Positions 25,430 to 25,578 of a DNA stretch of 25,578 bases are shown piece after piece. How positions within the stretch are numbered: position 1 is the stretch's first letter; every line of letters begins with the position of its first letter. Source of the stretch: a virus; the IMG/VR virus record IMGVR_UViG_3300025072_000042, positions 1 to 25,578 of that record; one strand, written 5' to 3'. The notes beneath the pieces were generated by a model, which searched no databases, was not told the origin of the DNA, and saw nothing but the letters and a program-made list of their open reading frames with translations. Position numbers and translations under genes: made by a program.

Positions 25430-25578
25430 ATGCGTATTTCAGGTATATGTAGAACACACGGGTATTATAAAGGTGAAAGGTGTCCTAGATGCAATGAGGT
25501 ACCTAGCGACGATAGTAAGTGGACTACCAACCTTTTCCTAATAGGTGAAGCTGCAAAGCGTAGTGACGTTGAATTTGG
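25430..25578 (+). CDS. Start of a small zinc-ribbon-like phage protein (truncated by window end)
   Basis: ATG 25430 lies one base after the previous stop (TGATATG). The 49 visible residues read MRISGICRTHGYYKGERCPR, then CNEVPSDDSKWTTNLFLIGE. C7-x2-H10 and C18-x2-C21 form a zinc-binding knuckle. The frame is open to the right edge, so the full length is unknown. Short Cys-rich ORFs of this kind, starting M-R-I-x-G-x-C-x-x-H-G-Y-Y, occur among phage late genes in my recollection. Function unknown. Confidence 0.6.
   Translation, partial: MRISGICRTHGYYKGERCPRCNEVPSDDSKWTTNLFLIGEAAKRSDVEF

Overview
This window is part of a tailed double-stranded DNA bacteriophage genome (Caudoviricetes). The evidence is a clear large terminase, portal, major capsid protein and capsid-type structural genes, next to a phage DNA-replication and recombination module. 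Genes are short, tightly packed and mostly coupled by ATGA, TAATG or GTGA overlaps. No rRNA, tRNA, integrase, transposase or CRISPR array was recognised. The DNA is moderately AT-rich and Shine-Dalgarno (SD) sites are mostly of the GGAG type, so the host is a bacterium, but nothing here identifies it. Several small families (the 162-aa structural protein, the 53-aa basic protein, the WCCDC protein) look like ones I associate with marine phages; that is recollection, not a search.

Layout. Bases 3-938 (+) are the 3' end of a larger gene with a zinc-peptidase motif, probably the end of the late region. From 942 to 16117 everything reads leftward in two blocks. The left block (7384 to 942) is the DNA-metabolism operon: ribbon-helix-helix regulator, Cas4/RecB-like Fe-S exonuclease, a probable annealing protein, an SSB-like protein, a MazG-like fragment, DnaB-type helicase, winged-helix protein, Holliday-junction-resolvase-like protein, a second PD-(D/E)XK-like protein and an orphan DNA methyltransferase. 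The right block (16117 to 7636) is accessory: many small unknown genes, a MoxR-type AAA+ ATPase paired with a VWA-domain protein, small zinc-binding and DNA-binding proteins, and intergenic leaders with strong predicted stems. Between the leftward genes and the rightward genes lies a 605-bp non-coding control region (16118-16722) with repeated palindromes, AT-rich repeats, a DnaA-box-like site and divergent promoters. From 16723 to the right edge the genes read rightward: two small Cys-rich proteins, small terminase, three small ORFs and the large terminase, then portal, scaffold, major capsid protein and two probable head/structural proteins, ending in a truncated Cys-rich ORF.

How it may work. 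The left block could resect DNA ends (Cas4-like exonuclease), anneal strands, unwind forks (DnaB) and resolve junctions. No DNA polymerase, primase or helicase loader is in the window, so these come from the host or from outside it. A 19-bp palindrome (core TTGTATAATACAA) occurs in both leftward control regions, suggesting one regulator for both. The most unusual content is the MoxR-VWA pair with its small partner genes, the shared palindromic operators, a family of structured leaders ending in TCAAATAAAGGA, and genes that appear to need non-standard starts (ATT) or leaderless transcripts. At least nine small genes not obvious from a simple length cut-off were added by inspecting SD sites and stop/start overlaps.
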